Notes: generated from the sequence alone by a model not told the origin. Positions 24,103 to 34,119 are shown, numbered from the stretch's first letter. The stretch: 64,000 bases of DNA from G965195345 sp965277775 (GCA_965277775.1 OZ255843.1:1426001-1490000); one strand, 5' to 3'. Numbers and translations: made by a program.

Positions 24103-26883
24103 TTAGTAGGCGGCACTGGCTTGCGCGGGTTGTACTTCTACCGCTGTCACTTTGTATTCTGGACAGTTGGTCGCCCAGTCCGAGTTATCGGTGGTGATGA
24201 CGTTGGTGTTGCTTTCGGGGAAATGGAAGGTTGTATAAACCACACCTGGCTCGACCTTATCAGTGGTGATGGCATTCAAGTAGGTGGTACCGGCTCTGCT
24301 GGCAATGGATACGCGCATACCTGGTTTGATTCCTCGGGTTTCAGCGTCGCTTGGGTGAATTTCCAAAATGTCTTCGTTTTGCCAAGCGGTATTGCTTGTT
24401 CTTCGCGTTTGAGTGCCGACGTTGTATTGGTGCAAGATGCGACCGGTCGTTAGCAGCAAGGGGAATTTGCGATTGGCTTTTTCTTCGGTTGGGACGTAAT
24501 CGGTGTTGATGAAATGTCCTTTGCCAAGCACAAATTGTTCAACGTGCATGATGGGTGTGCCTTCTGGGGCAGAGTCATTACAGGGCCATTGAACGCTGCC
24601 TTTTTCATCCAAAACATCGTAGCTAATGCCAGCAAATCCAGGGGTTGTTCTGGCGATTTCATCCATGATCTCGCTGGGGTGGTTGTAGTTCATTGGGTAG
24701 CCCATGGCTGCGGAGAAGGCTGCGGTCACTTCCCATTCTGCCATGCCACCTAATGGGCTTACCACTCGGCGAATGCGGTTGACTCGACGTTCGGCATTGG
24801 TAAAGGTGCCGTCTTTTTCTAAGAAGCTGGCGCCTGGGAAAAACACGTGCGCATATTTGGCGGTTTCATTGAGGAATAAATCATGAACGATCACACACTC
24901 CATGGCGCTGAATGCTTGAATGACGTGGTGTGAGTTCGGGTCTGATTGAACCATGTCTTCGCCTTGAATGTACATGCCTTTGTACCAACCTGAGACGGCG
25001 GCATCAAACATATTAGGAATGCGCAGACCTGGGTCAGCGGATAAGGTGACGTCCCATTCTTGTTCAAATATTTTGCGGGTGTTATCATCGCTGACATGGC
25101 GGTATCCAGGCAGTTCGTGCGGGAATGAACCCATATCACACGCGCCTTGGACGTTGTTCTGGCCACGTAATGGGTTGACACCGACGCCTTCGCGGCCGAT
25201 GTTGCCCGTGAGCATCGCCAAGTTGGCAATCGCCATAACGGTGGATGAGCCTTGCGAGTGTTCGGTCACGCCTAAGCCATAATAAATAGATGCATTGGGT
25301 ACGCTGGCATAAAGTCGAGCGGCTTCTTTGATGAGTTCTGCTTCAACGCCAACGTGGTTTGCAATGGTTTCTGGGGCATTTTTTTCATGACTGATGAATT
25401 CAATCCAGTCGTTGTAAGTGTCGCTTTCGCAACGTTCCTTAATAAAGGCATGGTCTTGCAAATTCTCTTTGACGATGGTGTGCGCAATGGCATTGAGCAC
25501 GGCGACATTGGTGCCTGGTTTTAAGGGCAAATGCGCATCGGCTTTGATGTGCGGGCTTTTCACCAAGTCAATTTTGCGAGGGTCTAAAACAATCAGTTTG
25601 GCGCCTTCGCGTAAGCGTTGCTTCATGCGTGAGCCAAACACGGGATGGGCATCTGTGGGATTGGCGCCCACCACCATGATTAAGTCGGTGTAGGCAACCG
25701 AATCAAAATCCTGGGTGCCCGCTGAGGTGCCAAAAGTTTTCTTTAAGCCATAGCCTGTGGGTGAATGGCAGACGCGGGCGCAGGTATCAACGTTGTTGTT
25801 ACCGAAAGCCGCGCGAACTAATTTTTGTACGAGATAGGTTTCTTCATTGGTGCAGCGTGAAGAGGTGATGCCGCCAATGGAGTCGTTACCGTATTTGTTT
25901 TGAACGGCTTTCATTTTTTTAGCGGCAAAAGCAAAAGCTTCATCCCAGCTGACTTCTTGCCAGTCGTCGGTTATGTTGTCGCGAATCATCGGGCTAGTAA
26001 TACGGTCTTTGTGAGTGGCATACTCCCAAGCAAATCGACCTTTAACGCATGAATGTCCGTGATTGGCTTTGCCTGCTTTGTCAGGCACCATGCGAACAAC
26101 GGTTTCCCCTTGAGTATGCGCAACAAAGTTACATCCCACGCCACAGTAGGCACAGGTTGTGACCGTTTTGTTCTCGCCCAGTCCAAATTCGATGACGCTT
26201 TTTTCCATCAATGTTGCTGTAGGGCAGGCTTGAACACAGGCGCCACATGAAACGCATTCTGAACTGAGAAAATCAGTATTGGCAAATGAGACTTTGGAGT
26301 TGAATCCGCGTTTTTCAATGGTGAGTGCCAAGGTGCCTTGGACTTCGTCACAGGCGCGTACGCAACGGGAGCAAACAATGCATTTGCTTGGGTCAAAGGT
26401 AAAGTAGGGGTTGGATTCGTCTTTGGCTTGATCGAGGTGGTTTTGGCCATCTTTGGGATAGCGCACGTCGCGTAATCCTACGACACCCGCCATGTCTTGT
26501 AGCTCGCAATCACCGTTGGCGGCACAAGTTAAGCAGTCTAAGGGGTGATCGGAGATGTAAAGCTCCATGATGTTTTTGCGCCATTTTGCCAATTGGGTAT
26601 TCTGGGTGTGAACCACCATGCCCTCACCCACAGGGGTATGACAAGAAGCAACGGGTGCTTTGCGCCCATCAATGGCGACCATGCACAGTCGGCAAGAACC
26701 AAATGCTTTGAGGGAGTCTGTTGCGCACAACTTGGGAATATGAATGCCTGCTTCAATGGCAGCTCTCATCAAGCTCGTGCCTTCAGCCACAACGACTTCA
26801 ATGCCATCGATGGTCAGTTTTACGATGTTTTCACTGATGACCGCTGGGGTTCCGTAATCCGTTATATCCACATATTGTTTCAT
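24103..26883 (-). CDS. fdsA: NAD-dependent formate dehydrogenase alpha subunit, molybdopterin type (FdsA)
   Basis: The 926-residue catalytic subunit oxidises formate to CO2 at a Mo/W bis-pterin centre. The N-terminus carries a 2Fe-2S domain (CATDSLKAFGSCRLC) and a His-Cys 4Fe-4S site (HPLDCLTCAANGDC), followed by two 4Fe-4S motifs (CIVCSRCVRAC, CVSCGACVQAC). Next comes the CAYCGVGCNF cluster of the catalytic domain. The metal-ligand Cys is in RVCHSPTGYG, so this is a cysteine rather than selenocysteine enzyme. The C-terminal molydopterin dinucleotide-binding domain (LLLTTGRILHQYNVGTQTRR) is complete. It is encoded in the order fdsG-fdsB-fdsA-fdsD. Confidence 0.96.
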   Translation of the reverse strand: MKQYVDITDYGTPAVISENIVKLTIDGIEVVVAEGTSLMRAAIEAGIHIPKLCATDSLKAFGSCRLCMVAIDGRKAPVASCHTPVGEGMVVHTQNTQLAKWRKNIMELYISDHPLDCLTCAANGDCELQDMAGVVGLRDVRYPKDGQNHLDQAKDESNPYFTFDPSKCIVCSRCVRACDEVQGTLALTIEKRGFNSKVSFANTDFLSSECVSCGACVQACPTATLMEKSVIEFGLGENKTVTTCAYCGVGCNFVAHTQGETVVRMVPDKAGKANHGHSCVKGRFAWEYATHKDRITSPMIRDNITDDWQEVSWDEAFAFAAKKMKAVQNKYGNDSIGGITSSRCTNEETYLVQKLVRAAFGNNNVDTCARVCHSPTGYGLKKTFGTSAGTQDFDSVAYTDLIMVVGANPTDAHPVFGSRMKQRLREGAKLIVLDPRKIDLVKSPHIKADAHLPLKPGTNVAVLNAIAHTIVKENLQDHAFIKERCESDTYNDWIEFISHEKNAPETIANHVGVEAELIKEAARLYASVPNASIYYGLGVTEHSQGSSTVMAIANLAMLTGNIGREGVGVNPLRGQNNVQGACDMGSFPHELPGYRHVSDDNTRKIFEQEWDVTLSADPGLRIPNMFDAAVSGWYKGMYIQGEDMVQSDPNSHHVIQAFSAMECVIVHDLFLNETAKYAHVFFPGASFLEKDGTFTNAERRVNRIRRVVSPLGGMAEWEVTAAFSAAMGYPMNYNHPSEIMDEIARTTPGFAGISYDVLDEKGSVQWPCNDSAPEGTPIMHVEQFVLGKGHFINTDYVPTEEKANRKFPLLLTTGRILHQYNVGTQTRRTSNTAWQNEDILEIHPSDAETRGIKPGMRVSIASRAGTTYLNAITTDKVEPGVVYTTFHFPESNTNVITTDNSDWATNCPEYKVTAVEVQPAQASAAY

Positions 26884-26939
26884 TGCCTAATCTCCAGTAT
26901 TCCAACAACCAACGCGCGCAATTTAAAGCACGCTAGTCT

Positions 26940-28463
26940 TTATTTTTTACCATCAAAGTCTGTAGCGAATTTCTCCAAAGCTGACATGACTGGCATTGGG
27001 GTTAATCCGCCCATTGCGCATAATGATGTATTCAACATTGTATCGCATAGTTCTTCTAACACCAATTTATGTTTACTAACCTGATCGCCTTTTTGCATGG
27101 CGCTGATCAGTTCGACGCCGCGTACTGAGCCAATGCGACATGGGGTACATTTACCACAAGATTCATCGGCACAAAATTTCATGGCGAACTTTGCTTGTTC
27201 GCTCATATCCACCGATTCGTCAAAAACCACAACCCCCCCATGACCGAGCATGAGTTTATGTTGACCATAGGTTTCATAATCACAGGTGAGTCCAAATTCG
27301 GATTCATTTAAATACGCGCCTAATGGTCCGCCCACTTGCATGGTGCGCACTTTTTTACCGCTCAAGGTGCCGCCACCAATGTCTTCAACCAGGTTTTTGA
27401 GGTTAAATCCAAAAGGCATTTCATACAAGCCGCCTCGGCGAACATTGCCGCATAATTGCACGGTTAAAGTACCTTTGGAACGTTCGTAGCCCACTTGTTC
27501 AAATTCACCTGGATGACTTAATATATAAGGACAACTGGCTAAGCTGATGACGTTATTGACGACTGTGGGTTTGCCCAACAGACCTTCTAATGCGGGTAAG
27601 GGCGGTTTGTAGCGAATGGTACCTTGTGCGCCTTCTAAACTTTCTAAGAGGGAAGTTTCCTCGCCACAAATATAAGCGCCTGCGCCTTCGCGAATCTCTA
27701 AGTCAAACGATTTGCCGCTATCCAACACATTCGCACCAAGCAGGTGATTTTGATAAGCCACGTTCAAGGCTTTGCGCATGCATTCAATGGCAATGGGGTA
27801 TTCTGAGCGGATGTAGATAAATCCTTTGGTGCTGCCAACGGCAAGCCCTGATATGACCATGCCTTCTATGAGGGTTAGTGGGTCACCTTCCATCAGCATG
27901 CGGTCTGCATAAGTGCCGCTGTCGCCTTCATCGGCGTTACAGACGATGTATTTTTGCTCGGCTGTGGCATCGAGCACGGTTTGCCATTTAATGCCGGTTG
28001 GGAATGCTGCACCCCCTCTGCCTCTGAGCCCTGATGCCTTGACGGCATCAACCACCGCTTGAGGTTGCATTTGAATGGCATTTTTGACACCTGTGCTACC
28101 CCCTCTGGCGCACCAAGCGTCGTAATCAAAAGGATCAATCCAACCACATTTGTCAAACACCATTCGGGTTTGAGGTTTGAAAAAGTCTAAATCGGCTGTT
28201 AGTCCGACATAATTTGAGTGGCTGGTATTGACTGCGTCGTTTTGTAGTAGGCTTTCAACGTCTGCTTCACTCATGTTGGCAAAGGCATGGCGTTTGTCGT
28301 CTGCTTCAACTTCTACAAGTGGTTCGAGCCACAATGCGCCGTGTGAACCATTGCGAATCAGTTGACACTGTGGCAAAGTTTGGCTGACTTTGTCGGCGAC
28401 TTCATTGGCACCCACGGAAACAGCGCTGCTGTCTAATGGTACATAAACGATTATTTGACTCAT
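26940..28463 (-). CDS. fdsB: Formate dehydrogenase beta subunit, NADH/FMN-binding (FdsB)
   Basis: The 507-residue diaphorase subunit has an N-terminal thioredoxin-like 2Fe-2S-type domain (about 1-120, apparently without a full Cys set) joined to a NuoF-like domain. FMN/NADH-binding segments are GLRGRGGAAFPTGIKW and GAGAYICGEETSLLESLEG, and the 4Fe-4S site is SCGKCTPCRIG. It passes electrons from FdsA to NAD+. The start at ATG 28463 overlaps the fdsG stop as ATGA; an in-frame codon at 28475 is less likely. Confidence 0.95.
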   Translation of the reverse strand: MSQIIVYVPLDSSAVSVGANEVADKVSQTLPQCQLIRNGSHGALWLEPLVEVEADDKRHAFANMSEADVESLLQNDAVNTSHSNYVGLTADLDFFKPQTRMVFDKCGWIDPFDYDAWCARGGSTGVKNAIQMQPQAVVDAVKASGLRGRGGAAFPTGIKWQTVLDATAEQKYIVCNADEGDSGTYADRMLMEGDPLTLIEGMVISGLAVGSTKGFIYIRSEYPIAIECMRKALNVAYQNHLLGANVLDSGKSFDLEIREGAGAYICGEETSLLESLEGAQGTIRYKPPLPALEGLLGKPTVVNNVISLASCPYILSHPGEFEQVGYERSKGTLTVQLCGNVRRGGLYEMPFGFNLKNLVEDIGGGTLSGKKVRTMQVGGPLGAYLNESEFGLTCDYETYGQHKLMLGHGGVVVFDESVDMSEQAKFAMKFCADESCGKCTPCRIGSVRGVELISAMQKGDQVSKHKLVLEELCDTMLNTSLCAMGGLTPMPVMSALEKFATDFDGKK

Positions 28464-28924
28464 GATTTGACCCATTTTTTGATTTTTTTAAGTGTGGCAC
28501 GGCCATAAAGGGATTCATCAACCATGACCGTTGGTGCCAGAGCACAATTGCCGAGGCAGTAAACCGATTCGATGGTGAAACTTTCCCCCTTCTCATTGAT
28601 TTTTTGTCCGTAGTGCGCCTCAACGTCCTCAATCAATTGGCGACAATTGACCGATTGACAGGCTTCGGCTGCACAAATTTTGAGAACGGGTTGTTTGTTT
28701 TCACGGTGCAAATCTTCGTAAAAACTGATCACGCCGTGTACTTCTGCTTGGCTCAGATTGAGCGCTTCAGCAATGGTTTTAATAAGGGCATGATCAAAGT
28801 CACCGCCAGCTTTTTTAATGGCGATGAGAATGGGTAACAAAGGGCCAGTTTGATCTTTCCATTGGTCAATAATTGCTTGAATTTCAGTGGCAGACAAGGT
28901 GGCAGAATTTTTTGAATCGGTCAT
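28460..28924 (-). CDS. fdsG: Formate dehydrogenase gamma subunit, NuoE-like 2Fe-2S protein (FdsG)
   Basis: The 154-residue subunit is related to NuoE/HoxE. It has four cluster Cys: CAAEACQS near residue 84 and CLGNCALAP near 124. The helical N-terminus (LLPILIAIKKAGGDFDHALIKTIAEALNLSQAEVHGVISFYEDL) is characteristic. It is the first gene of the fds operon; the 226-bp gap upstream to fdhD probably holds the promoter, though no clear box is visible. Confidence 0.94.
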   Translation of the reverse strand: MTDSKNSATLSATEIQAIIDQWKDQTGPLLPILIAIKKAGGDFDHALIKTIAEALNLSQAEVHGVISFYEDLHRENKQPVLKICAAEACQSVNCRQLIEDVEAHYGQKINEKGESFTIESVYCLGNCALAPTVMVDESLYGRATLKKIKKWVKS

Positions 28925-29150
28925 AGGGACTGTACTCAGAGTTTACTCATTAGGCAATGGATTACAAAGCTTTTTTCACAATGTTTTTGTTAAACATTTT
29001 TCAATGCTTGTTATTTTAGCTTGAAAACGGGTTTTAAGTCTAATTTTTACGCCCTTGGATATGCGGGTTAGACTGATACTGGAAAAGCGGAATTTGTTAA
29101 GTCGCCAATCACAATATGGCAGTTGTTTGAGCTAGAGGGCGCAAGTCTTT

Positions 29151-29951
29151 TTATTGATAGATGTTGTAGCTTTGTCCATCTTGCTTGACGAATCCGACCA
29201 ACAACAACCCCACTCCTCGAGCCAATTCGATGGCAAGACTGCTCGGTGCGCCGACGGCCACCATCATTAACATGCCGGCGTTAGTGGCTTTTTGCACCAA
29301 CTCAAAACCTGCTCGACCACTGACCCAGAGTATTTTATCGTCCAAGCGCACACCTTCGAGCAAGCTCCAGCCAATCAATTTATCCACGGCGTTGTGTCGT
29401 CCCACATCCTCAACAACTTGCAGACACTTGCCTTGCTGATCAAACAAGGCGGCACCATGGCAAGCGCCCGTTTGTTCAAATAAGGGTTGTTTGCCTTTGA
29501 CTTGTTCAAACAAGGGTTGAATGAAGCTTGGCTTGAGTAAAGCGTTGCGCTGGGTCGCTGAAATGGCGCGCGCAGGTTGTTTTAATATCTGATCCCACAC
29601 CGATTTTGAGCACAAACCACAGCCAGAATGTTGAACAAAACGGCGGACATTGTTGTGCCATTCGGTCGGTTTGTTGAAAACAATTTTGATTTGTTGCGCA
29701 TTGTGCTCAGAAAAATGGAGCGAGACATCGCTGGCTTGCTCGATCAATCCTTCGCTGTACAAAAAACCGATCACCAATGCGCCTAATTGGCTTGGCGTGC
29801 ACAGGGTTGTGACTAATGGATGTTGTTGCCCCGCATCTTCTACCACCAATTCCACGGGCAGTTCTGAGATGACCGAATCTTGAACGGCTTGTACTCCAGC
29901 GGCGCTTTGCTTTTGGAACTCAAAAGATTCAACGGGCTTTAAGTTGGACAT
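29151..29951 (-). CDS. fdhD: Formate dehydrogenase accessory sulfurtransferase (FdhD/FdsC)
   Basis: FdhD delivers sulfur from a cysteine desulfurase to the Mo-cofactor so that formate dehydrogenase becomes active. The 266-residue protein has the CxxC pair in HSGCGLCSKS near residue 118, and the VEDVGRHNAVDKLIGW and SGRAGFELVQKA motifs typical of the family. It directly abuts the transaldolase stop codon and lies upstream of fdsGBA, consistent with a maturation role for this enzyme. Confidence 0.95.
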   Translation of the reverse strand: MSNLKPVESFEFQKQSAAGVQAVQDSVISELPVELVVEDAGQQHPLVTTLCTPSQLGALVIGFLYSEGLIEQASDVSLHFSEHNAQQIKIVFNKPTEWHNNVRRFVQHSGCGLCSKSVWDQILKQPARAISATQRNALLKPSFIQPLFEQVKGKQPLFEQTGACHGAALFDQQGKCLQVVEDVGRHNAVDKLIGWSLLEGVRLDDKILWVSGRAGFELVQKATNAGMLMMVAVGAPSSLAIELARGVGLLLVGFVKQDGQSYNIYQ

Positions 29952-30899
29952 TTAAGCCTTCTGGGTTTGACGTTCGCGTATGAGGTCGGCGAGTTTTTCT
30001 TGATCGAGGTAAAAGTTACGAATGCCCTCGGACAATTTTTCTGTCGCCATTTGGTCTTGATTGAGGTGCCAACGGAAGGCTTGCTCGGTGTCAATGGGGC
30101 AATGTTGTTCAGGGTTGTTTTTAGCGATTTCTAGCGATAGTCGCAAGTTTAATTGGCTGTTGGTATTTTTTAATTCGGTCAATAATTTGGGTGAAATCGT
30201 GAGCAAATCACACCCTGCTAAAGACAATATCTCGCCCGTGTTGCGAAAGCTGGCACCCATGATTTCAGTCTTGATGTTTTGTTGTTTGTACAAGCGATAA
30301 ATGCGACTGACGGACTGTACACCTGGGTCATTATCGCCGCTGTAGTCAGCGGGTTCATTCTGCTTATACCAATCTAAGATGCGACCAACAAAAGGCGATA
30401 TGAGTGTCACTTTTGCATGAGCACAGGCAAGGGCTTGGACGGTGCTAAACAATAAGGTTAAATTGCAATGTATGCCTTCTTTTTCTAATATTTCGGCGGC
30501 CTTTATGCCTTCCCACGTGGCCGCCAGTTTAATCAACACCCGCTCACGCTCAATCCCCTCAGCTTTGTATAATTTGATTAAGTGGCGGGCTTTTTCCACA
30601 CTCGCTTGGGTGTCAAAAGATAGGCGCGCATCGACTTCAGACGAGACCCGCCCTTTGATAATCTTAAGAATTTCACAGCCAAATTGCACGATCAGTTGAT
30701 CCATGATGGCGGCAAGGGTGCCATCGGTTTGGGCAATGGCGCGATTCAATAAATGATCGTATTGCGATTGTTTGCTCGCTTGCAAGATTAAAGAGGGATT
30801 GGTGGTGGCATCCAAGGGTTGCAATTGTTGGATGCTGTCTAAATCGCCTGTATCAGCAACGATGGTGGTGACGGCTTTTAGTTGTGATAAAAGGCTCAT
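29952..30899 (-). CDS. tal: Transaldolase
   Basis: The 315-residue pentose-phosphate enzyme exchanges a dihydroxyacetone unit between sedoheptulose-7-P and erythrose-4-P. The Schiff-base lysine is in VLIKLAATWEG near residue 130, and the N-terminal DATTNPSLILQA is diagnostic of the class I TalB type. I choose ATG 30899 over an in-frame GTG at 30908. It abuts fdhD with no gap. Co-location with formate dehydrogenase may be chance or may reflect C1/pentose metabolism. Confidence 0.94.
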   Translation of the reverse strand: MSLLSQLKAVTTIVADTGDLDSIQQLQPLDATTNPSLILQASKQSQYDHLLNRAIAQTDGTLAAIMDQLIVQFGCEILKIIKGRVSSEVDARLSFDTQASVEKARHLIKLYKAEGIERERVLIKLAATWEGIKAAEILEKEGIHCNLTLLFSTVQALACAHAKVTLISPFVGRILDWYKQNEPADYSGDNDPGVQSVSRIYRLYKQQNIKTEIMGASFRNTGEILSLAGCDLLTISPKLLTELKNTNSQLNLRLSLEIAKNNPEQHCPIDTEQAFRWHLNQDQMATEKLSEGIRNFYLDQEKLADLIRERQTQKA

Positions 30900-30977
30900 G
30901 ATTGTCACTTCATTTTGGGTTGAAAAATAAGATTTAAATATACCATTGTTGGTCGTGCTTCGTTACGAATTATCCAA

Positions 30978-32111
30978 TCATGCATTGCCAGATGCGTTAT
31001 TTTTGCTGACTCTGTGCTCTGCCAATGACTGAAGTTGATCAACATCGACCTGAACGCCCAATCCTGCGGCGTGCCCCAGGGTGAAGTGGCCATTTTTGAC
31101 GCTGAAATCTGTTTGCGCAAAACGCTCAGAATACTCAACAAAGCTGGGGAAATATTCGGCTTTATCTATATTGGGGACCACGGCGCATATATGTGCCATT
31201 GCAGAAGCGGCAATGGTCATAGTGCCCCAGCAGTGTAGTGACAATGTCATGTCCACCGAGTCACAATGTTTGGCAAGTTCTAACAATTCAATGAATCCAC
31301 CCATGGCCACCACATCTGGGTTGAGGATGTCCGCAGCTTTAAGGCGGATCACATCGTTAAAATGTGGCAGTCCAGACTGGCGCTCACCCGTGACGATGGG
31401 CACGCCAATTTGTTGTTTGAGTGCTGCAAGGAATGGCACGTCATCACCATCGCAGGGTTCTTCTATCCAATAAGGGTTGTAGGGCTTGATTGAGCGGGCG
31501 GTGGTTAAGGCAACTTCTGGGTCGTCTGGGCTGTATAAATCGGTCATTATGTCTATATCTGGCCCCACGGCTTGGCGAACTGAAGCCATACATTCTTTGG
31601 CTTGCTTGGGGTCGCGTCCGTGCAAGGGGTAAATTTTAACCGCTTGATGGCCTTGTGCGACCAAGGTGCGACAGCGTTCTGTTAGGCTTGCGATGTCGGG
31701 CACATCATTGCTCCAAGCATTGGCGTAGAGGGGGATGGTCGTGCGTTGTTGTTTGCCCAATAGCTCGTACACAGGTTGACCTATCACCTGTCCTTTCATA
31801 TCCCATAAGGCGATTTCTAAAGCGCTGCACGCTGAGGAAAAATCAATGCTGCGGTGTTTGTTGGTGAGGTTTTGCGCAAAGTGGTAAAACGCCGTTGGAT
31901 CAACGGTATTTTCAGCCATAAATTGTTGTCCTAAGGCGTGTATCATGGCATGAACCCCTTGCTCTCTTGCGGGCAGTATCAGAGCTTCCCCCCAGCCAAT
32001 GTGACCCGTATTGGCGCGCACGCAAACGAGCAGAAAAGGTTTAACGTCCATCCATCCGTCGGCGCTTCGCTCGGCTCTGGTCAGCCACGTATCAATTTGA
32101 ATGATGTGCAT
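30978..32111 (-). CDS. Enolase-superfamily enzyme (mandelate racemase/muconate lactonizing type)
   Basis: The 377-residue protein has an alpha/beta capping domain and a TIM barrel. The general base Lys appears in QAVKIYPLHG near 165, metal ligands are in MTDLYSP, WIEEP and TGERQ, and a His lies in LSLHCWGT near 297, the layout of acid-sugar dehydratases. Substrate cannot be assigned. It follows the nitrilase-like gene by 26 bp with a GGGAG ribosome site, so it belongs to the cluster with the C-N hydrolase and M24-type enzyme. Confidence 0.88.
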   Translation of the reverse strand: MHIIQIDTWLTRAERSADGWMDVKPFLLVCVRANTGHIGWGEALILPAREQGVHAMIHALGQQFMAENTVDPTAFYHFAQNLTNKHRSIDFSSACSALEIALWDMKGQVIGQPVYELLGKQQRTTIPLYANAWSNDVPDIASLTERCRTLVAQGHQAVKIYPLHGRDPKQAKECMASVRQAVGPDIDIMTDLYSPDDPEVALTTARSIKPYNPYWIEEPCDGDDVPFLAALKQQIGVPIVTGERQSGLPHFNDVIRLKAADILNPDVVAMGGFIELLELAKHCDSVDMTLSLHCWGTMTIAASAMAHICAVVPNIDKAEYFPSFVEYSERFAQTDFSVKNGHFTLGHAAGLGVQVDVDQLQSLAEHRVSKNNASGNA

Positions 32112-32137
32112 GTGTTGCTCCCTTAGTGTTTATTTAT

Positions 32138-32959
32138 TTAGTGATGGTTTCGCTTGGTGGTTGATTGGGTTACAGGGGGTAATTTCTGGCGATCGCTGTG
32201 GTAGGGCAAGCGTGCGCGCGCTTGACCAACGAGCGCTTTATCTAAGACGGCGCCTGCCCAGCCAGCTTCGCTGCCAAGTCGAACCAGCTCGGTCCCATCT
32301 GGGGCAATCACGCAACTGCCACCGTAATAGGACATACCCTGCTCTGTCCCAGCATGGTTGGCATAACAGACAAAGACGCCATTCTCAAAAGCTCTGGTTG
32401 GTACCAACTTTTGCGCAACAACACCCCACTGCGTGCCGAGAGCGGTTGGCACAATCACGAGGTCAGCGTGTGATAAATGTCGAAAATTTTCAGGAAACTC
32501 CGCGTCGTAACAGATCAAAGTGCCAATGCAGAAACCGTTCAAGTCAAAGTGTGTATAGGCATCTCCCACAGCAAAATAGGTGCTTTCATAGCCTGGTGGC
32601 AGCAGGCGTTTGCGCGTATTGGCCAGCAGGGTGCCGTGTTTGGACACACATGCGGCACTGTTGTATAACTGATCGGAGTCTAATTCAGGAAAGCCAAAGT
32701 GAATGGCGCTTTGGTACTGCCGTGCTAACTGGACAATTTGTTGAAAAACGCTGTCGTTTTGGTCCTTATTTAGCTCAATCGCCCGTTCACGGACTTTTGC
32801 GCCGATGTTATAGCCACTGATGAACAATTCGGGTAGCACCAACAAATCGATGGCTTGGGTGTTTTGGCTCAGCAGATTTTCCAACCACGCCAGTCGCTCA
32901 CAAACGCCTTCGAGCGTTGCTGGGCTCTGGGCGACCATCACATGGAGTTTGGCTGTCAT
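32138..32959 (-). CDS. Carbon-nitrogen hydrolase, nitrilase/amidase superfamily
   Basis: The 273-residue enzyme has the Glu-Lys-Cys triad: Glu in VLPELFISGY (about 43), Lys in NTRKRLLPP (about 118) and Cys in LICYDAEFPE (about 152). This superfamily hydrolyses amides, carbamoyl-amino acids or nitriles. The gene starts 2 bp after the M24-family gene and is followed by the enolase-superfamily gene, suggesting one catabolic pathway for an N-acyl or N-carbamoyl compound. The exact substrate is unknown. Confidence 0.9.
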   Translation of the reverse strand: MTAKLHVMVAQSPATLEGVCERLAWLENLLSQNTQAIDLLVLPELFISGYNIGAKVRERAIELNKDQNDSVFQQIVQLARQYQSAIHFGFPELDSDQLYNSAACVSKHGTLLANTRKRLLPPGYESTYFAVGDAYTHFDLNGFCIGTLICYDAEFPENFRHLSHADLVIVPTALGTQWGVVAQKLVPTRAFENGVFVCYANHAGTEQGMSYYGGSCVIAPDGTELVRLGSEAGWAGAVLDKALVGQARARLPYHSDRQKLPPVTQSTTKRNHH

Positions 32960-32961
32960 TA

Positions 32962-34119
32962 TTAAGACTGACTGAGCAGAATTTCACGGGGGTAGTCGGT
33001 CAGGTATTCGCAACCCGTTTCTGTGACAACAATCGAATCCCCAATCCGTCCTGCGGTTTGCCCATCAACTGAGATTCCGCCATCTACGGCAAAAGTCATG
33101 CCCGCTTGGAGAATGGTTTTATCACCGGTTTTCAGCTCGGGTGCTTCCAAGTAAGCCACGCCTATGGAACGCCCAGTACGATAGCTGGTTTCATAACCGA
33201 GGCTGTTGTACATATCATTGGCGACGAGCGCAACTTCCTCTGCGCGAATGCCCGGTTTAATGGCTTGAATGGCGGCTTGTTGGGCAGCAATGGCCGCCAA
33301 TTGCACTTTGCTGTCTTGTTCGCGCACAGCGCCGATATGAAACATGCGATCAAAACCTAATTTGTATTGTTTGAACTGCGCCATATTACAAAAGCAAAAA
33401 TACACTGGGTCGTATTTTTGATAGGATCGCACATTGGCTCTGCGGTGTACCATAGAGGTTTCGCGCCCGCTTTGCATGATTTGAAGGTTATGGATCATGG
33501 GCGATATGAATCGTTCCCAACCTGTCGCCGTTAAAAATTCAGCGGCCTTTCTTGAGCCAGCATTGATCACAGCCAGTGCAGATTCATACTCTTGTGCACC
33601 TTCGGCCAATGATTCATGTGCTGCTTTCATCATGGTTGCGGCAATTTGCCCTGCTTGCTTCATGACTTGAATTTCAAAGTCTGATTTAATGACGCGCAAT
33701 CGTCCCAACACGGGTGAAATGTCTTGCACTTGAGCGTTGGGGAAGCGTTCCTCTAAGGCATTACGAACGATGGCAGGCACAGTGTTTTTTTCAATCCACA
33801 GCGTCTTAATGGCTTTGCCCAAGGCTTGCTCTAAAACATAACTCCAATGATTTTTACCACTGTCTTCCCATGTCAGAACATTACTGACCCAAGTCATTTC
33901 TGAAACCATCTCAGATTCCATCAACGGCGTAATGACAGCAGGTGGTGCATCGTTGTACACCACTAACATCGACGGGCGACCAAATTCAATGCCGAGATAG
34001 CCCCAAAAACCAGCCAAGTAGGCGATGGAACTTTCGTCGGTAAAAATCGCCTGCTCAATGCCCCCTTGGCGCATTTCAACTTGAAGCTGTGCGAGGCGTT
34101 TTTGACATTCTTGTAACAT
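32962..34119 (-). CDS. M24-family creatinase-like hydrolase lacking metal ligands
   Basis: The 385-residue protein has an N-terminal creatinase-type domain and a C-terminal pita-bread fold. The usual metal ligands are missing: the DxG and YxxD positions read CNMA and YKLG, the GMxFxxEP Glu is Asp in FAVDGG, and the RxEDT Glu is Gly in RIGDS. This resembles metal-free creatinase and ectoine hydrolase (DoeA) rather than an aminopeptidase, so amidine or ring C-N hydrolysis is more likely than peptidase action. The start at 34119 has an AGGAG site. It is coupled to the C-N hydrolase gene by a 2-bp gap. Confidence 0.85.
   Translation of the reverse strand: MLQECQKRLAQLQVEMRQGGIEQAIFTDESSIAYLAGFWGYLGIEFGRPSMLVVYNDAPPAVITPLMESEMVSEMTWVSNVLTWEDSGKNHWSYVLEQALGKAIKTLWIEKNTVPAIVRNALEERFPNAQVQDISPVLGRLRVIKSDFEIQVMKQAGQIAATMMKAAHESLAEGAQEYESALAVINAGSRKAAEFLTATGWERFISPMIHNLQIMQSGRETSMVHRRANVRSYQKYDPVYFCFCNMAQFKQYKLGFDRMFHIGAVREQDSKVQLAAIAAQQAAIQAIKPGIRAEEVALVANDMYNSLGYETSYRTGRSIGVAYLEAPELKTGDKTILQAGMTFAVDGGISVDGQTAGRIGDSIVVTETGCEYLTDYPREILLSQS

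Noticed and set aside
24121..24453. Plus-strand frames opposite fdsA, fdsB and metE
   Set aside because: They are antisense shadows of strongly coding genes and have no ribosome sites or family features.
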